A DNA stretch of 64,000 bases from UBA4615 sp046046245 (lineage in GTDB: Bacteria; Pseudomonadota; Gammaproteobacteria; Burkholderiales; Burkholderiaceae_E), in contig JBJOKE010000003.1 in NCBI GenBank assembly GCA_046046245.1, positions 124,001 to 188,000 of the forward strand, written 5' to 3'. The translations under genes and the position numbers were made by a program. The notes beneath the pieces were generated by a model. The model searched no databases, was not told where the DNA came from, and saw nothing but the letters and a program-made list of their open reading frames with translations. Shown piece by piece: positions 48,770-57,412 of this stretch; position 1 is the first letter of the stretch, and each line of letters starts with the position of its first letter.

Positions 48770-49903
48770 TCAGCCCCGCGACGGCACGATCAGGTACTTG
48801 TCCCCGGTCGCCCGCGCGTAGTAGCGCCGGATCGCGTCCTCCGAGAGCGCCTGCGCGAGCGAGACCTCGTGCGAGTAGTGCGACGCGAAGGTCGTCTTCA
48901 GCTCGTCGACCACGCGCTGGCGCAGCCGCGCCGCCACCTCGGGCCCGGCCTTCTTCAGGAACGGGAACAGCAGCCAGCCGCCCATCGACCACGAGAAGCC
49001 GAAGTTGCGCGCGAACTCGGTAGGACCCGTGTCGAGCGTGCCGTAGAGGTAGACCTGCTTCAGCGTCTCCGAGCCGTAGCGGCTGTACTCGGTGGCGTTG
49101 CGGTTGAGCGCCGCTTCCATCGCGGTGAGCAGCTGCCCGGCGAGCCGGCCGCCGCCGGTCGCGTCGAAGCCGAGCGTGGCGCCGGTCGCGGCGACCGCGT
49201 CGGTCAGCTCGGCCATGAACGACGGCGAGCTGCTGTCCACCACGTGCTTCGCGCCCTGCGCCCGCAGCAGCGCCGCCTGCTCGGGCTTGCGCACGACGTT
49301 GACCAGCCCGATGCCGTCCTTCAGGCAGATGCGGTTCAGCATCTGGCCGAGGTTCGACGCGGCCGCGGTGTGGACGATCGCGGCATGCCCCTCCATGCGC
49401 ATCGTCTCGACGAAGCCGAGCGAGGTCAGCGGGTTCACGAAGCACGACGCGCCGTCGGCCGCGGTCGCGCCCGCGGGCAGGGGCAGCACCTCGGCCGCCT
49501 TCATCACCCGGTACTGCGCGTACATCGAACCGCCGATCATCGCGACGAGGCGGCCCTTGAGGGCCTGCGCGGCCGGCGACGACCCGGCGTCCACCACCGT
49601 GCCCGCGCCCTCGTTGCCCACCGGCATCCGCTTGCCGACGCGCGCGGCCATCGCCGGCATCGCGCGCTCGGGAATGCGCGCGGTGACGACCGGGCGCTCG
49701 GCGGTGCCGGCGACCTTCAGCGTCGACAGGTCCGCGGGCCCGAACAGCAGGCCGAGGTCGGACGGGTTGATCGGCGTGGCCTCGACGCGCACGACGACCT
49801 CGTCGTCGGCGGGTGCGGGGATCGCCTGGTCGATCAGCGTGATCTCGAGCTCGCCGTCGGGCTTGACGGTCGAGCGCAGCTGCAGGCCGGTGCGGGCGGA
49901 CAT
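48770..49903 (-). CDS. Zinc-binding dehydrogenase-type MDR oxidoreductase
   Basis: 377 residues; ATG at 49903 after GAGGAG. GroES-like front (DDEVVVRVEATPINPSDLGLLFGPADL, MPVGNEGAGTVVDAG) and Rossmann NAD(P) domain (HTAAASNLGQMLNRICLKDGI, AKHVVDSS, LGFDATGGG). The catalytic-zinc cysteines of alcohol dehydrogenases are absent, so a quinone oxidoreductase/enoyl reductase-like NADPH enzyme is more likely than a true alcohol dehydrogenase. Confidence 0.88.
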   Translation of the reverse strand: MSARTGLQLRSTVKPDGELEITLIDQAIPAPADDEVVVRVEATPINPSDLGLLFGPADLSTLKVAGTAERPVVTARIPERAMPAMAARVGKRMPVGNEGAGTVVDAGSSPAAQALKGRLVAMIGGSMYAQYRVMKAAEVLPLPAGATAADGASCFVNPLTSLGFVETMRMEGHAAIVHTAAASNLGQMLNRICLKDGIGLVNVVRKPEQAALLRAQGAKHVVDSSSPSFMAELTDAVAATGATLGFDATGGGRLAGQLLTAMEAALNRNATEYSRYGSETLKQVYLYGTLDTGPTEFARNFGFSWSMGGWLLFPFLKKAGPEVAARLRQRVVDELKTTFASHYSHEVSLAQALSEDAIRRYYARATGDKYLIVPSRG

Positions 49904-49977
49904 GGGTCGTCTCCTCGTGGGTCTCGCGGAGCGCGCAGTGTGGCAGAAACCGCGCACGTGCCCGGCCGACAACGAGT

Positions 49978-50787
49978 TCATCCTTCTGAAGGTGCCGGAG
50001 CTGCTGCAGGCGCGTCGAGCGCACCGCCGCGGGCGAGGCGGACCGAGAAGTCCCGCAGGCCCGTGCGCGGTCCGTCGGCCTCGAGCCGACCCGCGTCGAT
50101 CGCGGCCTGCAACCGCCAGCCGAGCCAGACGTCGCTGATCGACTGGCGCGGGTCGCAGCGGCCCATCGCCGTGCCGACGACCTTGGCGGCCGACTGCCAG
50201 GTCTCGTCGCCGGCGTCGAGCAGCACGTCGTCGAAGACCTCGGCCGGCGCGCCGACCGGCACGCCGTCGCGCAGCACGCGGCGCGGCGAGGGGTCGGCGC
50301 AGAGCGCGCGGAACAGCGCGGCCTGCGCGGCACAGGCCGCGGCATCGAGCTCGGTCGCAGCGTGCGAGAAGCTCGCGGCCAGCTCGGCCGCGTCGAACGC
50401 CCCGATCGCGACCCGCGGGCCGTCGGAGGGCGGCTGCACGCGCCGCAGCGGCACGCCGAGCGCGCCCAGGCGCGCGCAGGCCATCGCGACGAACACCGCC
50501 TCCGCGGCGGTCGCGCCGCCCCAGAGCACCAGCGGCCGCGGTCGCACCTGCAGCGAGGCCGCGGCCGTGCGCCAGGGCTCGAACGCATCGTCGACCGGCG
50601 GCGACCATGCGAAGCAGCCCTGGTAGCAGCGTCGCATCCACTCGAGGCGGGCGATCCCGTCGTCGAGCGGGCCGTGCGACAGGTCGTCGGGGATCGCGCG
50701 CACGTCACCCGGCAGACCGTGGCGGCGCGTCGCCACCTCGAGCAGGCGGGCGGCGTGATCGCCGAGCGTCAGGTGCAGCGGGTCCAT
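49978..50787 (-). CDS. DUF1835/DUF3658-type protein
   Basis: 269 residues. The opening LHLTLGDHAARLLEVA and the DLSHGPLDDG segment are the marks of DUF1835; the C-terminal part with a TWQSAAKVVGTAMGRCDPRQSISDVWLGWRLQAAI segment matches the DUF3658 helical domain that usually follows. Biochemical role unknown. Divergent from the EthD gene across 58 bases. Confidence 0.75.
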   Translation of the reverse strand: MDPLHLTLGDHAARLLEVATRRHGLPGDVRAIPDDLSHGPLDDGIARLEWMRRCYQGCFAWSPPVDDAFEPWRTAAASLQVRPRPLVLWGGATAAEAVFVAMACARLGALGVPLRRVQPPSDGPRVAIGAFDAAELAASFSHAATELDAAACAAQAALFRALCADPSPRRVLRDGVPVGAPAEVFDDVLLDAGDETWQSAAKVVGTAMGRCDPRQSISDVWLGWRLQAAIDAGRLEADGPRTGLRDFSVRLARGGALDAPAAAPAPSEG

Positions 50788-50845
50788 GCGCTACTGTACG
50801 GCGGCTCGCGGCCGCAGGCCACGGCCGCGCCCGGAGGTCACCCGA

Positions 50846-51214
50846 ATGATCCAGCTCGTCTTCTGCCTCGTGCGGCGAACGCCGCTCACCCACGACGCCT
50901 TCCTCGCGCGCTGGCTGGACGTGCACGGGCCGCTGGTCCGCACGCACGCCACGGCGCTCGGCATCCGCCGCTACGTGCAGGTCCACACGCTGTCTCCCGC
51001 GGTCTACGCGCGGATCGCCGCCGCGCGGCGCGCCCCGGTCGCCTACGATGGCGTGGCCGAGCTGTGGTTCGACTCGCTCGACGCGATGCACGCCGCGGCC
51101 GCGACGCCCGAGGGCCGCGCCGCGGGCCGCGCGCTCCTCGACGACGAGCGCGAATTCATCGACCTCGCGGCCTCGCCGATCTGGATCGGGACGCCGCACG
51201 TGCTGGTGGGCTGA
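50846..51214 (+). CDS. EthD-domain protein
   Basis: 122 residues, ATG at 50846 after GGAGG. The pattern MIQLVFCLVRRTPLTHDAFLARWLDVHGPLVRTHATALGIRRYVQVH is the EthD dimeric ferredoxin-like fold. These small proteins isomerise or shield ligands in degradation pathways. No clear partner here; the next gene is convergent. Confidence 0.85.
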   Translation: MIQLVFCLVRRTPLTHDAFLARWLDVHGPLVRTHATALGIRRYVQVHTLSPAVYARIAAARRAPVAYDGVAELWFDSLDAMHAAAATPEGRAAGRALLDDEREFIDLAASPIWIGTPHVLVG

Positions 51215-51235
51215 GCGCAGGGGCCGCCGCGCGCG

Positions 51236-51625
51236 TCAGGCCGCGTAGGCCACGAGCTCCCAGGTGTGGCCGTCGAGGTCCTCGTAGGCGTGCTGGTACA
51301 TGAAGCCGTGGTCGGTCGGCGGCCGCGGCACGGTCGCGCCCAGCCCGACCGCCTTCGCGACCAGCGCGTCGACGGCCGCGCGGTCCGCGCAGCTCACGCA
51401 GACCAGCACCTCGACCGCTTCGCGCGCGTCGACGATCGTCTTCGTCGTGAAGGTCTGGAAGAACGCGCGCTCGAGCAGCATCGCGTACAGGTTCTCGCCG
51501 AGCACCAGGCAGCCGGCGACGTCGTTGGTGAACTTCGGCTCGAAGCGGTAGCCGAGCGCCTCGAAGAACGCGCGCGAGCGGGCGAGGCTCGCGACCGGCA
51601 GGTTCACGTAGATCTGGGTGTGCAT
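51236..51625 (-). CDS. VOC-family protein (glyoxalase/bleomycin-resistance fold)
   Basis: 129 residues with IYVNLPVASLARSRAFFEALGYRFEPKFTNDVAGCLVLGENLYAMLLE and the closing YEDLDGHTWELVAY strand. Typical of the YaeR/PhnB-like single-domain VOC proteins; the E of HTWEL is the likely metal ligand. Substrate unknown. Confidence 0.85.
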   Translation of the reverse strand: MHTQIYVNLPVASLARSRAFFEALGYRFEPKFTNDVAGCLVLGENLYAMLLERAFFQTFTTKTIVDAREAVEVLVCVSCADRAAVDALVAKAVGLGATVPRPPTDHGFMYQHAYEDLDGHTWELVAYAA

Positions 51626-51764
51626 CGCGGGGGGTCTCCGGCGGCGGGTTCGACGACCCCGGGCAGGCAGGGCGTGTCGCGATCATACGACCGCCCACCG
51701 GCCCGGGAACGGTCGAGCCCGGCGCTTCGACCCAGGCCGCAGGCCGGCCCTCCGGCGCGATCGA

Positions 51765-52574
51765 TCAGCGCTTCGCCCGGCCCTTCGTCGGCGCGTCGGC
51801 GGCGCCGGCGGCGACCACCGCGTCGTACAGCGCCTCGAACTCGTCGGCGAGCTTGTGGCGCGGATCGAGCGCCACCATCGGCAGCGCGCGCTCGTGCGAC
51901 TCGCGGATCCGCACGCTCTGGCTGAGGTAGGGCCGGAGCACCGGCAGGCCCTCGTCGACCAGCTCCTGCACCACCCGCTGCGGCAGGTTCGCGCGCGGCT
52001 GGAACTGGTTGACCACGATGCCGGTGACCTCGAGCGCCTCGTTGTGGTCGGCGCGGATCTCCTCGACCACCTCGATCAGCCCGTACAGCGCGCGCCGCGA
52101 GAAGTCGTCGCAGTCGAAGGGGATGAGGCAGCCGCGCGCGGCGATCAGCGCCGAGCGGGTGTAGAAGTTCAGCGCCGGCGGCGTGTCGATCCAGACGTCG
52201 TCGTAGTCGTCGGCGAGCGCATCGAGGGCGTCGCGCAGCTTGAAGATCTTGTAGCGTGACTCGAGCTTCGAGTGGATCTCGTCGAGTCGCGCGTCGGAGG
52301 CGACCAGGTCGAGCCGCTCGAAGGGCGTGCGCGAGACGAAGGCGTGCGGATCGGCGGGGCGAACGGAGAACTTCAGCGACTGCTCGAAGAGGTCGGCGGC
52401 GCCCTGGCGCTGCGCGTCGGCGCCCTCGCCGAGCAGGTAGCGGGTGGAGTTGCCCTGGCTGTCGAGGTCGAGCACGAGGGTGCGACGCCCGCGGGCAGCG
52501 CCCACTGCCGCGAGGTTCACGGTGATCGTGGACTTGCCCACGCCCCCTTTCTGGTTGAAGACGACGGTGCGCAT
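51765..52574 (-). CDS. Orphan ParA-family ATPase
   Basis: 269 residues with a deviant Walker A KGGVGKST (9-16), LDLDSQGNST and DDVWIDTPPALNFYTRSAL. No ParB gene or parS-like sites are nearby. ParA-type ATPases position cargo on the nucleoid or membrane; here the divergent neighbour is a chemoreceptor gene, recalling ParC-type proteins that place chemosensory clusters. That role is an inference from position; a chromosomal remnant of a plasmid system is the alternative. Confidence 0.85.
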   Translation of the reverse strand: MRTVVFNQKGGVGKSTITVNLAAVGAARGRRTLVLDLDSQGNSTRYLLGEGADAQRQGAADLFEQSLKFSVRPADPHAFVSRTPFERLDLVASDARLDEIHSKLESRYKIFKLRDALDALADDYDDVWIDTPPALNFYTRSALIAARGCLIPFDCDDFSRRALYGLIEVVEEIRADHNEALEVTGIVVNQFQPRANLPQRVVQELVDEGLPVLRPYLSQSVRIRESHERALPMVALDPRHKLADEFEALYDAVVAAGAADAPTKGRAKR

Positions 52575-52830
52575 GCGGATCGAGTCCGGATGTGGAGGGA
52601 TCGGAGTCGCCGTCGTGGCGGCGACCGCTCTGCACGCGAGTATACGGACCGCGCGCGTCCGGGCCGTGACCGGAGCCCCGCGCCCGAACGGACGCGGATC
52701 GCAGCCGGGCGGTGCCCCGGGTGTTCCGCCGCGGAATCACCGGGGTTTCCCCCCGGTCCTCGAGCGACCGGCACGGGGCGGGAGGTGACACGATCGCCTT
52801 CGTCCGATCCATGTCCGAGGTGTCGTCCCC

Positions 52831-54765
52831 ATGGTCCTGCGCAGCGCGTCCGTCGCACGCCGCCTCATCCTCGGCTTCGGATGCGTCGCCCTGCTGGTCC
52901 TGGTGTTCGCCGGGGTTGCCGGCTCGATGCTGCGCGACATCCGCGGCTCGGTGACGCAGGTCGTCGAGGACCGCTACCCGAAGCTCGAGCTGGTCCGCGA
53001 CGTCCGCGACGGCGTGAACGACCAGGTTCGCGCGCTGCTGACCGCGGTGATCGCGGCCGAGGCGAGGCAGGCGGATCAGGCCAGGACGGCCATCGCCGAT
53101 GTCGAGCGGATCACCGCGGCCAACACCGAGCGGATGCAGACGCTGAAGTCGATGGTGAAGAGCCCGGCGGGGCAGGCGCTGCTGAAGACGATGGTCGATG
53201 CCCGCGCCGCCTACGGCCAGACCCGCGACCAGGCGGTGCGCCACCTGCGCGACGGTCACGGCGACCAGGCCGGCGCGCTGATCGTCGGTGAGCTGCGCAC
53301 GCGGCAGGAGACGCTGTTCGCCGCGATCGCCGCGCTGGTGACCTTCCAGCAGGACCAGATGGCCACGGCGGCCGGCGAGGCGACCGGCGTGGCCGACCGG
53401 GCGGTCGGCGTGAGCGTCGGCGTGGCCGGCGGCGTGCTCGCGCTCGCGATGCTGATGGCCTGGGTGATCACCCGCTCGGTGCTGCGCGAGCTGGGCGGCG
53501 AGCCCGCCGCCGCGCGCGAGGCGGCCGATCGGATCGCCCGGGGCGACCTCTCGCAGCCGATCCGGCTGCGCGCAGGCGACACCGGCTCGCTCTTCGCGAC
53601 GCTGCACGCGATGCAGGAAGCACTCTCCGGCACCGTCGGCCGCGTCCGCCAGGCGAGCGAGGCGGTGGCCGGCGCATCGACCGAGATCGCGCAGGGCAAC
53701 CAGGACCTGTCGAACCGCACCGAGCAGCAGGCCAGCGCGCTGCAGGAGACCGCGGCGACGATGGAAGCGTTGGGCAGCACCGTCCGCAACAACGCCGACA
53801 ACACCCGCCAGGCGAACCAGCTGGCGCAGGCCGCCGCAACGGTGGCCGCGCAGGGCGGCGAGGTGGTGGGCCGGGTGGTGACGACGATGCAGGGCATCAG
53901 CGAGTCGAGCCGCCGCATCGGCGACATCATCGGCGTGATCGACGGCATCGCGTTCCAGACCAACATCCTCGCGCTCAACGCCGCGGTCGAGGCGGCGCGC
54001 GCCGGCGAGCAGGGGCGGGGCTTCGCGGTCGTCGCGAGCGAGGTCCGAAGCCTCGCGCAGCGCAGCGCCGAGGCGGCGAAGGAAATCAAGGTGCTGATCG
54101 GCCGCAACGTCGAGCAGGTCGAGCAGGGCGGCACGCTGGTCGTCGACGCCGGCAACACGATGGAAGAGATCGTCGGGTCGATCCGTCGGGTCAGCGATCT
54201 CGTCGGCGAGATCAGCGCGGCCACCACCGAACAGAGCGAACGCATCCGGCAGGTGGGCGACGCGGTCGCGCAGATGGACGGCAGCACCCAGCAGAACGCC
54301 GCGCTGGTCGAGCAGAGCGCATCGGCCGCGGAGAGCCTGAAGCAGCAGGCGCAGCAGCTGGTCGAGGCGGTGGCGATCTTCCGGCTCGCGCTCGACGCCG
54401 GGACGCGCCTGCAGACGCAGGGTCCGGGTCCGCAGGCCGCGGCGCCCGCCGCATCCGCGCGGCCGGCGTCGGCGAAGCCCGCGGTTGCCAGGCCCTCCGC
54501 GAGGAAGTCGGGCCCGGCGGCCGCGTCGATGCCGACCACCGGCTCCGCCTCGACACCCAGGGCGCGCGCCGCGGCGGCCCGCCCGCCCGGCGTCTCGGCG
54601 CCGGCGACGGCGGCGGCGGCGGCCCCCCGTCCGGCGGCCGCGGGGCGCCCCGCCTCGTCGCCCGGCAGGGCGGGCGCGTCGCATGCCGCCCGCGCCGAAC
54701 CGGCGGCCCGACCCGCGCCGCCCGCCCCGCGCGCCGGCGCGGACGACGACTGGACCGAGTTCTGA
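52831..54765 (+). CDS. Methyl-accepting chemotaxis protein with C-terminal tether
   Basis: 644 residues. Helix 1 at about 11-33, periplasmic four-helix sensor to about 190, helix 2 near 200-220, a short HAMP, then the signalling hairpin with the invariant tip IDGIAFQTNILALNAAVEAARAGEQGRGFAVVASEVR. After the hairpin comes an Ala/Pro-rich flexible stretch of about 110 residues ending DDDWTEF, like the CheR/CheB-binding pentapeptide of long receptors. Inner-membrane receptor; ligand not predictable. No other che gene in view. Confidence 0.92.
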   Translation: MVLRSASVARRLILGFGCVALLVLVFAGVAGSMLRDIRGSVTQVVEDRYPKLELVRDVRDGVNDQVRALLTAVIAAEARQADQARTAIADVERITAANTERMQTLKSMVKSPAGQALLKTMVDARAAYGQTRDQAVRHLRDGHGDQAGALIVGELRTRQETLFAAIAALVTFQQDQMATAAGEATGVADRAVGVSVGVAGGVLALAMLMAWVITRSVLRELGGEPAAAREAADRIARGDLSQPIRLRAGDTGSLFATLHAMQEALSGTVGRVRQASEAVAGASTEIAQGNQDLSNRTEQQASALQETAATMEALGSTVRNNADNTRQANQLAQAAATVAAQGGEVVGRVVTTMQGISESSRRIGDIIGVIDGIAFQTNILALNAAVEAARAGEQGRGFAVVASEVRSLAQRSAEAAKEIKVLIGRNVEQVEQGGTLVVDAGNTMEEIVGSIRRVSDLVGEISAATTEQSERIRQVGDAVAQMDGSTQQNAALVEQSASAAESLKQQAQQLVEAVAIFRLALDAGTRLQTQGPGPQAAAPAASARPASAKPAVARPSARKSGPAAASMPTTGSASTPRARAAAARPPGVSAPATAAAAAPRPAAAGRPASSPGRAGASHAARAEPAARPAPPAPRAGADDDWTEF

Positions 54766-54899
54766 CGGCGCCGGCCGGGCGCCGCTCGCGCCGGCCGTCC
54801 GACGCTTCGCGACGCCCCGGCCCCGCTTCGTCGCAGCCGGGTTGCGCGCCGCGGCCACGGGGGCGAGACTGCGCCGCATCCCCACACGGAGCGCCCGAC

Positions 54900-55859
54900 A
54901 TGATCCGCCCCCGCCGTCTCGCCGCCCTCGCCGCGGCCCTCGCCCTCTCCGCCACCGCCGGCTGCGCGGCGATCGCCGTCGGCACCGCGCCCGCGAAGGC
55001 GCCGTCGGCCACCCGCACCGACCTGGCCCGCCAGGCCGACGCGCTCTTCTGGTCGACGCTGCACGGCGGCCGCTACGAGGACATCGGCCGGGCGCTCGAG
55101 CTGCAGACCGCCGCCTACCTGCAGAACCCGAACGACGCGGTCACCGCGGCGCGCGCCGGCTGGCTGCACGTCTGGCGGCTCGCCGAATCCGCGCGGCTCG
55201 CGCAGGTGCCGGCCACGATCACCAACGACGCGACGATGGCCCGGCGCTACTTCGAGGAGGCGAACCGCCTGGACCCGGGCGAGGCGCGCTACCTCGGCTT
55301 CCTCGGCTCGATGGTCACCTCCGAGGGCACGATCCACCAGGACGAGCGGATGGTCCGGCGGGGCTACTACCTGCTGCGCGACGCCGTCGCCGCCTGGCCG
55401 GAATTCAACCTCTTCACCGCCGGCTACACGCTGTCGCGCCTGCCCGCCGACTCGGCCGGCTACCGGGAGGCGCTCGAGATGCAGTGGCGCACGCTCGACC
55501 AGTGCGCGGGCACGACCATCGACCGCCGGACCGCCGACTTCTCGGCCGCGATGGCGCTGCAGACCACCGAAGGTCCGAAGCGCGCCTGCTGGAACTCCAG
55601 GATCGCGCCGTACAACTTCGAGGGCTTCTTCATGAACATGGGCGACATGCTGGTCAAGGCCGGCGAGCCCGCGGTGGCGCGCAGGGTCTACGCGCAGGCG
55701 AAGCTGTCGTCGACCTACGCGGGCTGGCCCTACCGCGCGGCGCTCGAGCGCCGTATCGACGAGGCCGACGCGAACGTCGCGGCCTTCCGCGCCGGAACCG
55801 GCACGCCGATGATGGGTCGCTCCACGTACGCGTGCATGGCGTGCCACCAGGCGCGCTGA
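54900..55859 (+). CDS. Lipoprotein with helical repeats and C-terminal CxxCH
   Basis: 319 residues. Signal peptide with lipobox TAGC (Cys22). The body reads as TPR-like helices (LELQTAAYLQNPNDAVTAARAGWLHVWRLAES, ARRYFEEANRLDPGEARYLGFLGSM, MLVKAGEPAVARRVYAQAKLS). The last residues contain C312-M-A-C315-H316, a c-type haem-binding motif, just before the stop. If haem is attached this would be a membrane-anchored, periplasmic monohaem protein of unusual make-up. No close family recognised. Confidence 0.75.
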   Translation: MIRPRRLAALAAALALSATAGCAAIAVGTAPAKAPSATRTDLARQADALFWSTLHGGRYEDIGRALELQTAAYLQNPNDAVTAARAGWLHVWRLAESARLAQVPATITNDATMARRYFEEANRLDPGEARYLGFLGSMVTSEGTIHQDERMVRRGYYLLRDAVAAWPEFNLFTAGYTLSRLPADSAGYREALEMQWRTLDQCAGTTIDRRTADFSAAMALQTTEGPKRACWNSRIAPYNFEGFFMNMGDMLVKAGEPAVARRVYAQAKLSSTYAGWPYRAALERRIDEADANVAAFRAGTGTPMMGRSTYACMACHQAR

Positions 55860-56032
55860 GTCCGGCGCGGGCGCTTCGCGCGGCCGTGTCGTTTCCTCGA
55901 ACGCGCGCGCGCTAGGCCGGTCGCAGCGCTTGAGCGCGCGCACCCCCCGGTGCTACGGTCGACCGCAGGCGAACGGATCGCGACGGGGCCGACCTCGGCC
56001 CCGCGACGGCCGCGCAGCACAGGAGACGACCG

Positions 56033-56434
56033 ATGCCCCGCATCAACCACATCGCGCTGAAGGTCCCCGACCTGATGCAGGCGAGCGCGCTCTACGAGGG
56101 CGTGTTCGGCTTCCGCCACGTGTCGACGGTGAAGAACCCGGGCCGTACCTCGCGGCACCTGACCGACGGCTACCTCTTCCTCACGATGATCGAGTACGAG
56201 GGCGAGGACGCGCCCGAGGCCGGCTTCGCCGGGCCCGGCGGCTGCATCCACCACTTCGGGATCGTCGTCGACGACCCGGTCGCCTACGAGGCGAAGCTGC
56301 GCGAGGCCGGCTGCGAGGTGCTGTCCGGCAGCGCGGCGGCGCTGCCGGTCAAGTTCCGGGCGAGCCAGGGCGTGGTCGCCGAGCTGCTCGCCGACGACTC
56401 GATCCCGGTCGACGCGAAGGCGGGGCCGCGATGA
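56033..56434 (+). CDS. VOC-family protein
   Basis: 133 residues, ATG after AGGAGA. RINHIALKVPDLMQASALYEGVFGFRHV and GGCIHHFGIVVDDP show two beta-alpha-beta-beta-beta units with possible metal ligands H6 and H75 or so. Coupled by ATGA to the Bug gene, so it likely serves the same pathway (lactoylglutathione lyase-like or epimerase-like step on a CoA or keto acid). Confidence 0.88.
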   Translation: MPRINHIALKVPDLMQASALYEGVFGFRHVSTVKNPGRTSRHLTDGYLFLTMIEYEGEDAPEAGFAGPGGCIHHFGIVVDDPVAYEAKLREAGCEVLSGSAAALPVKFRASQGVVAELLADDSIPVDAKAGPR

Positions 56435-57411
56435 GGCGCCGCGCACTGCTGTCCGCCGGTGCGGGCGCGCTCGCCGCCGCCTTCGGGCCGGCCTCCCGGG
56501 CGTTCGCGCAGGAGCGCTTCCCGTCGCGCCCCGTCCGAGTCGTGCTCGGCTTCGCGCCCGGCGGCGGCGCGGACATCTACCTGCGTGCGGTCGCCCTGCG
56601 CCTGAACCAGATCTGGGGCCAGCCGGTGGTCGTCGAGAACCGGCCCGGCGCGAGCGGCTTCATCGGCGCGGAGATCGTCGCGAAGTCGCCGCCCGACGGC
56701 TACACGCTGTCGCTGTCGGTGCCGAACTCGCACTCGCTCGGGCCCCACGTGATGAAGGCCCCCTACGACCCGATCCGCGACTTCACGCCGATCACCCTCG
56801 GCGTGCAGTTCCCGATGATCTGCGTGGTGGGCAACGCGGTGCCGGTCTCGTCGTTCGCCGAGCTGGTCGCCTACGCGAAGGCGAACGTCGGCAAGCTGAC
56901 CTTCGCGTCCACCGGCAACGGCTCGATCCAGCAGATCGGCGGCGAGGTGTTCAACCGGATCACCGGCGCGAAGGTGGCGCACGTGCCGTACAAGGGCAGC
57001 GCGCCGGCCATCCTCGACGTGATCGCCGGCAACGTGACGATGAGCTTCGACACCAGCACCGGCGCCACCCAGCACATCAAGGCGGGCAAGCTCAAGGCGC
57101 TCGCGGTGCTGGCCTCGCAGCGGATGGCGGGGCTGCCCGACGTGCCCACCACCGCCGAGGTCGGCCAGCCCGGCTTCGAGCTGTCGGCCTGGTACGGCTG
57201 GCACGGGCCGGCAGGCATGCCGAAGGCGCTGGTCGAGCAGATCCAGCAGGACATCGCGAAGGCCATGGCCTTTCCCGACGTCCGCGAGAAGCTGCTGGGC
57301 ATGGGCGCGGAGATCGGCGGCGGCCCGCCCGAATCGTTCCGCGCGATGTTCGAGAAGGATCACGCCCGCATGGGCGAGGTCGTGAAGAGCACCGGCATCA
57401 GGGCCGATTGA
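56431..57411 (+). CDS. Bug/TctC-family binding protein
   Basis: 326 residues with export signal ending near AFAQ (residue 27). Bug marks: VRVVLGFAPGGGADIYLRAVALRL, VENRPGASGFIGAEIVAKSPPDGYT, DFTPITLGVQFPMICVV, VAHVPYKGSAPAILDVIAGNVTMSFD. Second Bug protein of the window, again without TctAB. Between a VOC gene (ATGA overlap) and a CoA-transferase gene one base later, so the ligand is probably a carboxylate activated as CoA ester. Confidence 0.92.
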   Translation: MRRRALLSAGAGALAAAFGPASRAFAQERFPSRPVRVVLGFAPGGGADIYLRAVALRLNQIWGQPVVVENRPGASGFIGAEIVAKSPPDGYTLSLSVPNSHSLGPHVMKAPYDPIRDFTPITLGVQFPMICVVGNAVPVSSFAELVAYAKANVGKLTFASTGNGSIQQIGGEVFNRITGAKVAHVPYKGSAPAILDVIAGNVTMSFDTSTGATQHIKAGKLKALAVLASQRMAGLPDVPTTAEVGQPGFELSAWYGWHGPAGMPKALVEQIQQDIAKAMAFPDVREKLLGMGAEIGGGPPESFRAMFEKDHARMGEVVKSTGIRAD

Positions 57412-57412
57412 A

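Noticed and set aside
51765..52574. ParA considered as a sign of plasmid or integrated element
   Set aside because: No ParB, replication gene, integrase or attachment-site repeats in the window; composition is like the neighbours.
53256..55943. 895-codon minus frame opposite the chemoreceptor and lipoprotein genes
   Set aside because: Mirror of the chemoreceptor reading frame; the plus strand has the invariant signalling tip.
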